DNA from: Neisseria shayeganii 871
Lineage (GTDB): Bacteria > Pseudomonadota > Gammaproteobacteria > Burkholderiales > Neisseriaceae
Length of the DNA stretch: 34,110 nt
Direction of reading: 5' to 3'
NCBI RefSeq assembly: GCF_000226875.1
Contig: NZ_JH164926.1
Location: 1,424,034 to 1,458,143, forward strand
The notes beneath the pieces were generated by a model, which was not told the origin of the DNA, did no database searches, and saw only the letters and a program-made list of their open reading frames with translations. Positions within the stretch are counted from its first letter, which is position 1, and each line of letters opens with the position of its first letter. This document shows positions 1 to 8,469 of this stretch, in pieces. Made by a program: the position numbers and the translations under genes.

Positions 1-53
1 GCAAATATCCTATTAAGCTTAAATAAATGGAAATCAACAGGGAATTTTTGAGA

Positions 54-128
54 TGGTGCCCATGGGCAGATTTGAACTGCCGGCCTCTCCCTTACCAAGG
101 GAGTGCTCTACCCCTGAGCTACATGGGC
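54..128 (-). tRNA. tRNA-Thr (anticodon GGT)
   Basis: The minus strand folds as a 75-nt cloverleaf including the encoded CCA. The acceptor stem is GCCCATG/CATGGGC, the anticodon loop is TTGGTAA (anticodon GGT), and the T-arm contains GTTCAAATC. It is the last of three tRNAs read in the order Tyr-Gly-Thr. In many proteobacteria this cluster is followed by tuf (EF-Tu), so tuf probably lies just beyond the left edge of the window; that part is inference. Confidence 0.96.
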
Positions 129-147
129 CAAATTGTTACATTTTTTA

Positions 148-221
148 TGGAGCGGGTGAAGGGAATCGAACCCTCACCGTAAGCTTGGAAGGCTTCTGCT
201 CTACCATTGAGCTACACCCGC
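148..221 (-). tRNA. tRNA-Gly (anticodon TCC)
   Basis: A 74-nt cloverleaf including CCA. The acceptor stem is GCGGGTG/CACCCGC, the anticodon loop is CTTCCAA (TCC) and the T-loop is GTTCGATTC. It lies 19 nt downstream of tRNA-Thr on the plus map and belongs to the same minus-strand transcript. Confidence 0.96.
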
Positions 222-258
222 ACTTACTCTTTCGCCTGCCCCAATTGTGATTGGATTA

Positions 259-342
259 TGGTGGTGGGAGAAGGATTCGAACCTTCGAAGCTTTCGCAAC
301 AGATTTACAGTCTGCCCCCTTTGACCGCTCGGGAATCCCACC
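259..342 (-). tRNA. tRNA-Tyr (anticodon GTA)
   Basis: An 84-nt class II tRNA with a long variable arm. The acceptor stem is GGTGGGA/TCCCACC, the anticodon loop is CTGTAAA (GTA), and CCA is encoded. It is the first gene of the Tyr-Gly-Thr operon, directly downstream of a strong promoter. Confidence 0.96.
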
Positions 343-356
343 GCAAAGAGAGCGGC

Positions 357-385
357 ATAATAATTAGCGATACCGTCGGCGTCAA
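357..385 (-). promoter_or_regulatory. sigma-70 promoter of the Tyr-Gly-Thr tRNA operon
   Basis: On the minus strand there is a -35 TTGACG (380-385), a 17-bp spacer and a -10 TATTAT (357-362). The tRNA-Tyr 5' end is 15 nt further on, so the leader must be very short. The rest of 343-490 holds no gene. Confidence 0.8.
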
Positions 386-449
386 GCCCTGGGAAACATT
401 TTTTTTGCAGTTACTCGCTAAGTAATTCGATTTATGTTTAAATTTTAAT

Positions 450-473
450 GCCGCTTACAGCGCCGCTTACAGC
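450..473. repeat. 12-bp tandem duplication
   Basis: Two perfect tandem copies of GCCGCTTACAGC lie between the tRNA promoter and the ferredoxin gene. No function is evident. No clear rho-independent terminator follows the ferredoxin stop here. Confidence 0.7.
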
Positions 474-490
474 GCAAAATCTGGCTGGCA

Positions 491-742
491 TTATTTGGCC
501 GCCATCAAACGCTCGTATTTTGCCATCAATTCTTCTTGGGTTTCCGGCGCTTCTTCATTAATCAGAATGCAATCCACCGGGCACACTTGCTGACATTGCG
601 GCTCGTCGTAATGGCCCACGCACTGGGTACACTTATCCGGCTCGATTTCATAAATTTCATCGCCCTGGTAAATCGCGTCGTTCGGGCATTCCGGCTCGCA
701 CACATCGCAGTTGATGCATTCGTCGGTAATAAAGAGGGACAT
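491..742 (-). CDS. 2[4Fe-4S] ferredoxin (YfhL/Alvin type)
   Basis: An 83-residue soluble electron carrier. The first cluster motif is C-x2-C-x3-C-x3-CP (residues 9-20). The second is C-x2-C followed by a longer insert and C-x3-CP (from residue 38). The longer insert and the acidic helical C-terminal tail match the Allochromatium-type or YfhL group. The start is the ATG at 742, which makes the protein begin MSLFITDECINC and has an AAGGA ribosome site 8 nt upstream. A longer reading frame through the promoter region is not credible. It sits directly downstream of rsmD in the same direction, but a TATAAT box in between suggests its own promoter. The redox partner cannot be told from sequence. 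Confidence 0.93.
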   Translation of the reverse strand: MSLFITDECINCDVCEPECPNDAIYQGDEIYEIEPDKCTQCVGHYDEPQCQQVCPVDCILINEEAPETQEELMAKYERLMAAK

Positions 743-788
743 GCTGTTGTTCCTTAAATTTTCAATGATCCAAAACCGAAGGCGCGGG

Positions 789-797
789 ATTATAGCA
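789..797 (-). promoter_or_regulatory. extended -10 promoter element of the ferredoxin gene
   Basis: The minus strand reads TGCTATAAT, a perfect extended -10 about 46 bp upstream of the ferredoxin ATG. No good -35 is seen at the proper spacing; that position is occupied by a one-mismatch DUS (TTCAGGTAGCCC, 809-820). Confidence 0.6.
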
Positions 798-852
798 CAA
801 CCCCTTGTTTCAGGTAGCCCGTATTTTGAATTTTTCTCTTTGATAACAATTA

Positions 853-1437
853 TTAAATAGCCTGATTGCCGGCCAAGTAGCGCAGCAGCACATAGCGGCT
901 CATGCCGGCTTTCCCTTCCTTGCGCGTCTCGAAGCCGGGCGGCAAAACGGGCAGGCGGCCGGCCTCCAAATAAATCTGAGCCTCTTCGGCCAAGCTGGCC
1001 GGCAAAGCCGCAAACAGTGCCGACCATTGCTGCCAAGCAAACGGCGGATCGAGAAAAACCACATCAAAGCGAATGCGGTTGTGTGCCAAAAACGCCAAAG
1101 CCTCGGCATGCACGGTTTGCACCTTATCCTGCAAAGACAAAACTTCCGCCTGTTTCGCCAAATGCGCGGCGGTGGCACGGTGTTTTTCCACCAACACCGC
1201 TTGGCGGGCATGGCGGGATGCCGCTTCAAAACCCAACGCCCCGCTGCCGGCGAATAAATCCAACACATTCAGGCCGCTCAAATCCTGGCCCAACCAATTA
1301 AACAGCCGCTCCCGCACGCTGTCGGGCGTCGGCCGCAGTCCATCGGCATCGGCAAACGACAGTTTGCGGCCGCGATGCGTACCGCCGATGATGCGGACCT
1401 GATTTTGGTGTTTGGCATTTTTTTTTGCCATGTTCAT
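853..1437 (-). CDS. rsmD: 16S rRNA (guanine(966)-N2)-methyltransferase RsmD
   Basis: A 194-residue class I SAM-dependent methyltransferase that modifies G966 of 16S rRNA. The N-terminus has the family's RIIGGTHRGRKL and LRPTPDSVRERLFNWL blocks. The SAM-binding loop is VLDLFAGSGALGFEA (about residues 58-72) and the catalytic motif is DPPF (residues 130-133). The length is normal for the family. The start could be the ATG at 1437 or the one at 1431 (MAKK); neither has a strong ribosome site. It is followed by the ferredoxin gene in the same direction. Confidence 0.95.
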   Translation of the reverse strand: MNMAKKNAKHQNQVRIIGGTHRGRKLSFADADGLRPTPDSVRERLFNWLGQDLSGLNVLDLFAGSGALGFEAASRHARQAVLVEKHRATAAHLAKQAEVLSLQDKVQTVHAEALAFLAHNRIRFDVVFLDPPFAWQQWSALFAALPASLAEEAQIYLEAGRLPVLPPGFETRKEGKAGMSRYVLLRYLAGNQAI

Positions 1438-1515
1438 GCTGATGCTTTCTGCTTTGCTGAATTTGTTGCGGAACCAATTAACCGGAATTGTTTAAGATCA
1501 GGATGCTTTGGCTTC

Positions 1516-1551
1516 AGGCTACCTGAACGCGCAGCTGTTTTCAGGTAGCCT
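1516..1551. terminator. inverted DUS pair (terminator) downstream of the PAP2 gene
   Basis: AGGCTACCTGAA (1516-1527) and its complement (1540-1551) form a 12-bp stem with a 12-nt loop. The right arm overlaps the 3' end of the PAP2 gene and provides its stop codon. Confidence 0.8.
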
Positions 1552-2191
1552 GTTTGCGCCGCCCCGTGCTCATCACCGCATAGACGCCGAGCACCGATAC
1601 CCCGCCTACCATCCAGCCTACCAACACATCGGTCGGATAATGCACGCCCAGCACCACGCGGGACAAACCGGCCAACAGCAACAGCAATCCCGCCACTGCC
1701 GCCACTTTACCGCGCTGCGGCGTGTGCCAATACAAAATCATCCACAACACCGCAAAAGCCGCCGCAAAAGCACTGTGACCGCTGGGAAAAGAAGCGCTGG
1801 CCTCTTCTACCAGCCTGGGCCAGAGTTCCGGCCGCGCACGGTCAAAAAACACTTTGCCGATTGCAGTGACTGCGGTGGACAAGCCGGTTCCGGCCAACAC
1901 CAATACCGCCCGTCCGCCGCGCCGCTGGCGGTATTCATAAGCGGCCAGACACAGCGTCATCAGCGTGGCCGACGGCCATTTGCCCAACCAATGCAGCAGC
2001 AGGGCCAACTGCTCCAGCAGGGTGCCGGCGGTATGGCGGTGTACGGCCAACATCAGCGGCGTTTCAAACGCAAAATCGCCGCGCGCAGACAGCAGTGAAG
2101 CAACGGCCACCGCCACACTCAAGGGCACAATCATGCCCAACAGCAATAAGGCGTGCCGGGCGGTGGGGCGGTGCAGGCGGAACAGGGGCAT
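1541..2191 (-). CDS. PAP2-family membrane phosphatase
   Basis: About 216 residues with six likely membrane segments. It carries the three PAP2/type 2 phosphatidic acid phosphatase motifs: KVFFDRARP (K-x6-RP), FPSGHSA, and SRVVLGVHYPTDV (SR-x5-H-x3-D). The second His is the expected nucleophile and the third-motif His the acid partner. Substrates in this family include undecaprenyl pyrophosphate, phosphatidylglycerol phosphate and lipid A phosphates; which applies here is unknown. I chose the ATG at 2191, 12 nt after AAGGA. A TTG at 2203 adds four residues but directly abuts that site. The last codons read Q-A-T-stop and are made by a DUS, so the C-terminus is set by the uptake signal. Confidence 0.88.
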   Translation of the reverse strand: MPLFRLHRPTARHALLLLGMIVPLSVAVAVASLLSARGDFAFETPLMLAVHRHTAGTLLEQLALLLHWLGKWPSATLMTLCLAAYEYRQRRGGRAVLVLAGTGLSTAVTAIGKVFFDRARPELWPRLVEEASASFPSGHSAFAAAFAVLWMILYWHTPQRGKVAAVAGLLLLLAGLSRVVLGVHYPTDVLVGWMVGGVSVLGVYAVMSTGRRKQAT

Positions 2192-2261
2192 GAGGCAGTC
2201 CAATCCTTAGCCGCGCAATCCAAGCCAAAGACTGCAACGGCATACTGAAAAATAAAACCGA

Positions 2262-2300
2262 AGGCTACCTGAAAGCCGTACGCCTTTTTTCAGGTAGCCT
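2262..2300. terminator. inverted DUS pair (terminator) between topA and PAP2
   Basis: AGGCTACCTGAA at 2262-2273 and TTCAGGTAGCCT at 2289-2300. On the minus strand it follows the topA stop (2333) and is the likely topA terminator. Confidence 0.8.
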
Positions 2301-2332
2301 GTTTCACGCAGAGGAAACGCTTATCCCTTAGC

Positions 2333-4627
2333 TTATTCCTTAGGCGCAGGCGGCTCGATCTGCTCTTTCCAGCCGCACTCTTTCTGCGGGCACACCTTCT
2401 CCACGCCCCAGCGCTTGGTGGTTTTGATGGTGAGCACCGGCCATTGGCAGTTGGGACAGGTTTCCGCAACGGGCGGATTCCAAGTGGCGTAGTCGCAATC
2501 GGGATAGGTGTTGCAGCTGTAAAACAGCTTGCCGTAGCGCGATTTGCGTTCGATCAGGTGGCCGTTGCTGCATTTGGGACAGGGCACGCCGGTCTCCTTC
2601 GGCTTCTCCAAAGGCTCGATGTGTTTGCACTTGGGATAATTGGCACAACCGATAAACTTACCGTAACGGCCTTTTTTATACACCAGCTGGCCGCCGCATT
2701 TCGGACAATCGCGCCCTTCCACCACACTCGGCTCCTCGGCTTCTTTGGCCGCCTCTTCCGCCGTCTCGTTCACATTGCGGGTGTAGTCGCACTCGGGGTA
2801 GCCCGAGCAGGCGATGAAACGGCCGCGCTTGCCGAATTTGATCTGCAGCTTGTGTTGGCCGCATTTGGGGCAGGTTTCATCCAGCTCCTGGGTGGTGATT
2901 TTGGCGCGCTCGATGCCTTCTTTTTCGGCAATCTGCTTGTGGAAGCCTTTCCAAAACTTGTCCATCACCGGCACCCACGCCCGCTTGCCGCTGGCGATGT
3001 CGTCCAGCTGGTCTTCGAGCTTGGCGGTAAAGTCGTAATCCACATACTGCTCGAAATGCTCGGTGAGGAATTTGTTGACGATGTCGCCGGTATCGGTGGG
3101 CAGGAAGCGGCGCTGGTCCACGGTCACATACTCGCGGTCTTTCAGCGTTTTGATGATGCTGGCGTAGGTGGAGGGCCGGCCGATGCCGAACTCTTCCAAA
3201 GCCTTCACCAAGGTGGCTTCGTTAAAGCGCGGCGGCGGCTGGGTAAAGTGTTGTTCGCCGTAGAGTTTGTCCACCGGCAGCGTTTCGCCCGCGACCAGAT
3301 CGGGCAGTTTTTTGCCGTCTTCGCTTTCTTCGTCTTCGTCCTGCCCTTCCTGATACACGCTGAGAAAACCGTCGAACACCAACACTTGGCCACTGGCACG
3401 GAAAATGCCGTCGCCCAGCTGAATATCGGCCGAAGTGGCATCGAACTTGGCTTCCACCATCTGGCAGGCCACCGTGCGCTGCCAAATCATTTGGTAGAGC
3501 TTGAATTGGTCGGCGCTCAAAAACGGTTTCACGCTTTCGGGCGTGCGGTACACCGAAGTGGGGCGGATGGCCTCGTGCGCCTCTTGGGCGTTTTTCGACT
3601 TGGTTTTGTAGGCGCGGGCCGATTTGGGCAAATAATCGCCGCCGATTTTGTTTTCGATGTAGTGGCGGATTTCGGTGAGCGCGTCGGCCGACAGGGTCAC
3701 GCTGTCGGTACGCATATAGGTAATCAGGCCCACCGCGCCCTGGCCCACGTCCACGCCTTCAAACAGCTGCTGCGCCGTGCGCATGGTGCGGTCGGTGGTC
3801 ATGCCCAGCTTGCGCACCGCATCCTGCTGCATGGTGGAAGTGGTATAAGGCGCGGCCGGCTTGCGGGTGGCTTTCTTTTTCACCACTTCGGCCACTTGGG
3901 CGCTGTGGCCGGCCAAGGCATCCAGCACCGCCTGTTGCGCGGCCTCGTCGGCCAGGGCGAACTGCTCCAGCTTCTCGCCGCGCCATTGGATCAGCTTGGT
4001 GGCAAACTTCTGCCGGCCTTTGTGGCTGTCCAGATGCACACTCCAATATTCGCGGCTTTCAAATGCGCGGATCTCGTTTTCGCGCTCGCAAATCAGGCGC
4101 AGGGCGGGGCTTTGCACCCGGCCGGCGCTCAAACCGCGGCGGATTTTTTTCCACAGCAGTGGCGACAGATTGAAGCCGACCAAATAATCCAAAGCCCGAC
4201 GCGCCTGTTGGGCATCCACCAAATGGATGTCCAATTCGCGCGGGTGCTGGATGGCTTCCTGCACCGCTTTTTGCGTCACCTCGTGGAACACCACGCGCTG
4301 CGGGCGGATGTTTTTCAGGCCGCGTTTGCTTTTCAGGATTTCGGTGAGGTGCCAGGAAATCGCTTCGCCTTCGCGGTCCGGGTCGGTGGCCAGATAAATG
4401 TTTTCGGCTTCCTTGGCGGCGGCCACGATGGCATCGACGTGCTTGGCGTTTTTCGAGATCAACTCGTATTTCATGGCGAAATCGTGCTCGGGATCCACCG
4501 CGCCGTTTTTCGGAATCAGGTCGCGCACGTGGCCGTAGGAGGCCAGCACCTGAAAGTCGCTGCCCAGGTATTTCTGCATCGATTTGGCTTTGGTCACAGA
4601 CTCGACAATCAACAGGTTTTTTGCCAT
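2333..4627 (-). CDS. topA: DNA topoisomerase I
   Basis: A 764-residue type IA topoisomerase that relaxes negative supercoils. The N-terminal TOPRIM domain has TDPDREGE (81-88) and the active-site tyrosine is Y304 in GLITYMRTDS. The C-terminus carries four Cys4 zinc ribbons, at about 586-613, 641-667, 683-711 and 724-751, the last more divergent. The start ATG at 4627 gives the canonical MAKNLLIVES; its ribosome site is weak. The dprA-smg-topA order is conserved in Neisseriaceae, but a DUS terminator separates topA from smg here, so topA is probably also transcribed separately. Confidence 0.98.
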   Translation of the reverse strand: MAKNLLIVESVTKAKSMQKYLGSDFQVLASYGHVRDLIPKNGAVDPEHDFAMKYELISKNAKHVDAIVAAAKEAENIYLATDPDREGEAISWHLTEILKSKRGLKNIRPQRVVFHEVTQKAVQEAIQHPRELDIHLVDAQQARRALDYLVGFNLSPLLWKKIRRGLSAGRVQSPALRLICERENEIRAFESREYWSVHLDSHKGRQKFATKLIQWRGEKLEQFALADEAAQQAVLDALAGHSAQVAEVVKKKATRKPAAPYTTSTMQQDAVRKLGMTTDRTMRTAQQLFEGVDVGQGAVGLITYMRTDSVTLSADALTEIRHYIENKIGGDYLPKSARAYKTKSKNAQEAHEAIRPTSVYRTPESVKPFLSADQFKLYQMIWQRTVACQMVEAKFDATSADIQLGDGIFRASGQVLVFDGFLSVYQEGQDEDEESEDGKKLPDLVAGETLPVDKLYGEQHFTQPPPRFNEATLVKALEEFGIGRPSTYASIIKTLKDREYVTVDQRRFLPTDTGDIVNKFLTEHFEQYVDYDFTAKLEDQLDDIASGKRAWVPVMDKFWKGFHKQIAEKEGIERAKITTQELDETCPKCGQHKLQIKFGKRGRFIACSGYPECDYTRNVNETAEEAAKEAEEPSVVEGRDCPKCGGQLVYKKGRYGKFIGCANYPKCKHIEPLEKPKETGVPCPKCSNGHLIERKSRYGKLFYSCNTYPDCDYATWNPPVAETCPNCQWPVLTIKTTKRWGVEKVCPQKECGWKEQIEPPAPKE

Positions 4628-4705
4628 GGGAATCTCGTAAGGTCGGTTTGTTTATTCGTTATTCGGCAGCCCGGCAAGCCGCTCCGCATCGGCGGCGGCA
4701 AGCAA

Positions 4706-4743
4706 AGGCTACCTGAAAACCGCTGCTGCTTTTCAGGTAGCCT
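4706..4743. terminator. inverted DUS pair (terminator) between smg and topA
   Basis: AGGCTACCTGAA at 4706-4717 and TTCAGGTAGCCT at 4732-4743, flanked by A-rich and T-rich bases. It ends the dprA-smg transcript on the minus strand. Confidence 0.8.
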
Positions 4744-4766
4744 TTGTCGGGCAGAACCGGCGTGTT

Positions 4767-5231
4767 TCAGTTAATCAACACTTTATCTTGCAATACGGCC
4801 GCCATCAAATCGTCGCCGATCAAAATCGGCAATTCGGATTTATCGGCCCACAACACCAGCAGCGCCAGCACTTTGGCGTGCTGCAAAGTCAATTCGTGTT
4901 CGTGGGAAAGATGCAAGAGCGCCATCAGCACGAATTCGCGCTGCTCCGGCAGCAAAGCGCCGTTTTGCTCCAGAAAATGCAACAGCCCCAATGCTTCGCA
5001 CGGCACGGCATCGCGCTCTTCAGGCAGATAGACACGTATGGCGTGGGCATGGGAAAAATGCTTCTGCTCCATGCGGCTTCGCTCTTGCAGGATGTCCAAA
5101 AACAACAGCATATCGTTGATGTCGTCGTTATGGAAACCCTCCTGCTCCAGCAAGCCGCACAAATCCTCATTCGGCGGGCAGGCATCGAAATCGCGGAAAT
5201 TTTCCAATAAAAAAGCTATTACATCAATCAT
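4767..5231 (-). CDS. smg: Smg/DUF494 family protein
   Basis: A 154-residue acidic, helical protein beginning MIDVIAFLLENFRDFDACPP, which is typical of the Smg (DUF494) family. No catalytic motif is visible, and the family has no firmly established biochemical role to my knowledge. Its conserved place between dprA and topA supports the assignment. AGGA lies 7 nt before the ATG. The start is 21 nt after the dprA stop, so the two are probably co-transcribed. Confidence 0.93.
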   Translation of the reverse strand: MIDVIAFLLENFRDFDACPPNEDLCGLLEQEGFHNDDINDMLLFLDILQERSRMEQKHFSHAHAIRVYLPEERDAVPCEALGLLHFLEQNGALLPEQREFVLMALLHLSHEHELTLQHAKVLALLVLWADKSELPILIGDDLMAAVLQDKVLIN

Positions 5232-5252
5232 CTGTCTTTCCTAATCACGGCT

Positions 5253-6398
5253 TCACACCCGCTGGTAGCGGCCGCCGGGCAAAGGCGCCACGCGGCCTTC
5301 GATTTCCAGCAGGGTTATTTCAGCATACACATCTGCGGCGGGAATGCCAAGTGTTTGCGCCAAAGTGTCGGGATGCACCGGCGCATAGCCCATGGCCGCC
5401 AGCAAAGCACTGCCGCCTTCAGCCGCCGCCGACTGGCCGTCCGCCCCGGCACTTTCCGGCAGCGGCGGTGCAAGGGCCATCTGCCCGCCGGCCTGCACCG
5501 GCAAGCCTGTCGGCTCGGCCAACAGCGGACATTCTTCCAAAATATCGGCCAGGCTTTCGGTGAGCTTGGCGCCCTGCTTGATGAGCGCATGGCAGCCTTT
5601 GCTGTGCGGATTATCAATGGAGCCGGGCACGGCAAATACTTCCCGCCCCATTTCCGCCGCCAGCCGCGCGGTAATTAAAGAACCCGACTCCACCGCGGCC
5701 TCCACCACCAACACCGCATAGGCCAGCGCGGCAATCAAACGGTTGCGGCGCGGGAAATTGGCCGCCAGCGGCCGGGTGCCCAGCGGAAACTCGGAAATGA
5801 TGCAGCCGTGTTCGGCAATGCGGTGCGCCAGCGCCTTGTTGCCGGTGGGATACACGCGGTCGATGCCCGTGCCCCACACCGCCACCGTGCCGCCGCCCTG
5901 CCGCAAAGCGCCTTCGTGGGCGGCGGTATCGATGCCGGCGGCCATGCCCGATACCGTGACCAAGTCCCGCTCGGCCAAAGCGGCACCAAAGTCGGCCGCC
6001 ACCCGCATGGCCTGCGGCGTGGCATGGCGGCTGCCGACCACCGCCACGCCGGCGGCGGACAACAAACGGCTGTCGCCGCGCACAAACAACAGCGGCGGCG
6101 GGGTCAGCCCTTCGCCCAGCATGGCGGGGAAACCGGCATCGCAGGACAACAACAAAGCGCAATTCTCCTGCGCCGCCCACCGACAGGCCGCATCGGCCGC
6201 CGCTTCCGCTTCATGCCGGCGCGTCCGCCACGCCGTGCGGGCCGCTTGGGTGGGCAACACGGCGGCCACCTCATCTTCGGCCGCCCACACCGCGGCAGCC
6301 GAACCGTAATGCGCCAACAGGCGGGCAAAGGCTTCGGCGCCGATATACGGCATCAAAGCCAGCCTGATCCAAGCCAGGCGTTCGCTTTCCTTATCCAC
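5253..6398 (-). CDS. dprA: DNA-processing protein DprA (Smf)
   Basis: DprA binds incoming single-stranded DNA during natural transformation and loads RecA. The order is an N-terminal helical domain, a Rossmann-like core with VAVVGSRHATPQAM and SGMAAGIDTAAHEGAL, then a proline/alanine linker and a C-terminal winged-helix-like domain (from about AAMGYAPVHPDTLA). I prefer a GTG start at 6398 (381 residues): AAGGAGG lies 4 nt upstream and the protein then begins MDKESERLAWIRLAL. An ATG at 6419 would place the ribosome site inside the coding region. The gene leads the dprA-smg unit and shares the window with dense uptake sequences, consistent with a naturally competent organism. Confidence 0.96.
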   Translation of the reverse strand: MDKESERLAWIRLALMPYIGAEAFARLLAHYGSAAAVWAAEDEVAAVLPTQAARTAWRTRRHEAEAAADAACRWAAQENCALLLSCDAGFPAMLGEGLTPPPLLFVRGDSRLLSAAGVAVVGSRHATPQAMRVAADFGAALAERDLVTVSGMAAGIDTAAHEGALRQGGGTVAVWGTGIDRVYPTGNKALAHRIAEHGCIISEFPLGTRPLAANFPRRNRLIAALAYAVLVVEAAVESGSLITARLAAEMGREVFAVPGSIDNPHSKGCHALIKQGAKLTESLADILEECPLLAEPTGLPVQAGGQMALAPPLPESAGADGQSAAAEGGSALLAAMGYAPVHPDTLAQTLGIPAADVYAEITLLEIEGRVAPLPGGRYQRV

Positions 6399-6507
6399 GG
6401 TTCCTCCTTGCATTGCCATCGGCAGCCCGCTCCAGTGTGGGCGATATAGCTTCTTGACGCAAGCAAAAGCTCGAAATTAACCAAGTGTTTGTATGCCAAG
6501 CAACAAA

Positions 6508-6544
6508 AGGCTACCTGAAAGCCGTTTTGCCGTTCAGGTAGCCT
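6508..6544. terminator. inverted DUS pair (terminator) downstream of the PhnA-type gene
   Basis: AGGCTACCTGAA at 6508-6519 and TTCAGGTAGCCT at 6533-6544. It lies just past the stop of the zinc-ribbon gene (6570) on the minus strand. Confidence 0.8.
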
Positions 6545-6569
6545 CTATGATTGATGGCTGAAAACCGCC

Positions 6570-6905
6570 CTAAGCCTTTTTCACAAACTCCGATTTCAGA
6601 TTCATCGGCGTGCCGTCGATTTTGCAGGCAATGTCGTGGTCGCCGTCCTGCAGGCGGATGTTTTTCACCTTGGTGCCCTGCTTGATCACCAAAGAGCTGC
6701 CTTTTACTTTCAAATCTTTAATCAGTACCACCGTATCGCCGTTTTGCAGCACTGCGCCGTTGGCGTCGCACACCGCCGCTTCAGCCTCGGCCGCTTCGGC
6801 TTGCTCGCCGTCCTGCCATTCGTGGGCGCATTCGGGACAAACCCATTGGCTGCCGTCGTGGTAAACATATTCCGAGCCGCATTGCAGGCAGAGGGGTGCG
6901 TTCAT
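6570..6905 (-). CDS. PhnA/YjdM-family zinc-ribbon protein
   Basis: A 111-residue protein with an N-terminal zinc ribbon (C6-x2-C9 and C23-x2-C26, the latter as CPEC). A short Ala/Glu linker follows, then the C-terminal PhnA domain (GDTVVLIKDLKVKGS, IRLQDGDHDIACKIDG, MNLKSEFVKK). The family is named for E. coli PhnA/YjdM, but it is not a proven phosphonate enzyme, and no phosphonate genes are nearby. The start is the ATG at 6905 with AAGGA 9 nt upstream. It appears monocistronic. Confidence 0.92.
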   Translation of the reverse strand: MNAPLCLQCGSEYVYHDGSQWVCPECAHEWQDGEQAEAAEAEAAVCDANGAVLQNGDTVVLIKDLKVKGSSLVIKQGTKVKNIRLQDGDHDIACKIDGTPMNLKSEFVKKA

Positions 6906-6969
6906 GATGATTTCCTTCAAATGGTTTCTGGTAAGTGGTTTATTGTTGTCGATTTGTCTCAAGCAGCCC

Positions 6970-6995
6970 GGGCTACCTGAAAACTTCAGGTATCA
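6970..6995. repeat. degenerate DUS inverted pair upstream of the M16 peptidase gene
   Basis: GGGCTACCTGAA (6970-6981, one mismatch) followed closely by TTCAGGTATCAT (6985-6996 region). It looks like a decayed inverted DUS pair between the divergent PhnA-type and peptidase genes. Confidence 0.5.
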
Positions 6996-7025
6996 TACAC
7001 GCCCGCAACCGATTCAGGAAAACCC

Positions 7026-8372
7026 ATGTTCAAGCCCTTCCTGCTGTGCGCCGCCCTGCTGTGCGCCCTGCCCGTCGCGGCAGAAACCGTTTCCCGCACC
7101 CTGCCCAACGGCATGAAAGTGATCGTCCGCGAAGACCACCGAGCACCGGTGGCCGTGTCGCAACTGTGGTTCCGCGTGGGCAGCGTAGATGAAAACCCCG
7201 GCAAAACCGGCCTCAGCCACGCCTTGGAACACATGATGTTCAAAGGCACCCACAGCGTGCCCGCCGGTGAATTCAGCCGCCGCGTATCGGCCTGGGGCGG
7301 CAACGACAACGCCTTCACCTCGCGCAACGAAACCGTTTACCACGAAACCCTCGCCGTGGCCAATCTGCCGCAGGTGCTGGCGCTGGAAGCCGACCGCATG
7401 GCCAACCTCAATTTCAGCGACGCCGATTTCGACAACGAAATGAAAGTGATCCGCGAAGAGCGGCGTATGCGCAGCGACAACAGCCCAACGGGCAAAATGT
7501 GGGAAACCCTCTACCTCACCGCCTTCGGCAACCCCGCCAACCGTGCGCCGGTGATCGGCTATATGGACGACCTGCACACCCTGAAAGCCGACGACCTGCG
7601 CCAGTGGTACCGCCGCTGGTATGCTCCCGCCAACGCCACGCTGGTGGTGGTGGGCGACGTAAAAGCCAATGAACTCTTAGACACGGCGGAAAAACTGTTC
7701 GCCCCGCTGCCCGCCCGCGCCCTGCCGGAACGCAAGGATTTGGCCGAAACCGCGCCCGCCGAACACCGCCGCACCACCACCTCCGCCCCCGGCGACCTGC
7801 CGTTGGTTTCCCTCGCCTTCCACGCCCCCTCCCTGCGCCGGCTCGACGACCGCCTGCCCTACGCCTTGAGCATGCTCTCCGCCGTGCTCGACGGCCACTC
7901 CGCCAGCCGCTTGGACAAACATCTGGTGCGCGGGCGCAAAGTGGCCGTCAGCGTCGGCCTCAGCTACGAGCTGCTCTCGCGCAGCCCCGACCTATTCGTC
8001 TTCACCGGCTATCCCGCCCCCGGTTTCCAACCCGAAGACCTGACCCAAGCCTTCTTGGACGAACTGAAAAAAATCGCCGAGCAAGGCGTGGGCGAAGCCG
8101 AGCTGGCCCGCATCCGCAACCAGCTCGACGCCTCGGAACAATTCGCCAAAGACGACATGGAAAGCCAAGCCGAAATCATCGGCTACCTCGAATCGGCCGG
8201 CTTCTCCTACACCGACGAAGCGGAAATCCGCCGCCGCGAAAAAGCCGTTACCGCCGCCGAAGTACAGGAAGCCGCCCGCTGGCTGTTGACGCAAAAACAC
8301 ACCACCGTCATCCTGCTGCCCGAAGCCGTGCCCGGCGCGGAGCAGTTGGAAAACAAGGGCGGCGGCAGCTGA
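7026..8372 (+). CDS. M16-family zinc metallopeptidase (secreted/periplasmic)
   Basis: A 448-residue pitrilysin-type peptidase. Residues 1-19 are a typical signal peptide (MFKPFLLCAALLCALPVAA), so it should act in the periplasm. The inverted zinc motif HALEH is at 65-69 and the third ligand is expected at E145 (VIREERR), 76 residues on as usual. The second, non-catalytic M16 domain follows from about residue 180. AGGA lies 8 nt before the ATG. Many bacteria encode two adjacent M16 genes; only one, with an intact active site, is present here. The substrate is unknown. Confidence 0.94.
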   Translation: MFKPFLLCAALLCALPVAAETVSRTLPNGMKVIVREDHRAPVAVSQLWFRVGSVDENPGKTGLSHALEHMMFKGTHSVPAGEFSRRVSAWGGNDNAFTSRNETVYHETLAVANLPQVLALEADRMANLNFSDADFDNEMKVIREERRMRSDNSPTGKMWETLYLTAFGNPANRAPVIGYMDDLHTLKADDLRQWYRRWYAPANATLVVVGDVKANELLDTAEKLFAPLPARALPERKDLAETAPAEHRRTTTSAPGDLPLVSLAFHAPSLRRLDDRLPYALSMLSAVLDGHSASRLDKHLVRGRKVAVSVGLSYELLSRSPDLFVFTGYPAPGFQPEDLTQAFLDELKKIAEQGVGEAELARIRNQLDASEQFAKDDMESQAEIIGYLESAGFSYTDEAEIRRREKAVTAAEVQEAARWLLTQKHTTVILLPEAVPGAEQLENKGGGS

Positions 8373-8398
8373 TCTTTAGCACCGCCAAGCATCCCTTC

Positions 8399-8427
8399 AG
8401 GCTACCTGAAAGCCTTTCAGGTAGCCT
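8399..8427. terminator. inverted DUS pair (terminator) after the M16 peptidase gene
   Basis: AGGCTACCTGAA at 8399-8410 and TTCAGGTAGCCT at 8416-8427 with a 5-nt loop: a compact, strong hairpin between the peptidase gene and ruvC. Confidence 0.82.
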
Positions 8428-8469
8428 GTCTCGCCCCCAACATTTCCTTACCCTATTCCGAACCCCACG

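Noticed and set aside
2444..4774. 776-codon plus-strand open frame opposite topA
   Set aside because: It is the antisense shadow of topA, caused by GC-rich codon bias. The minus strand encodes a complete, motif-bearing topoisomerase.
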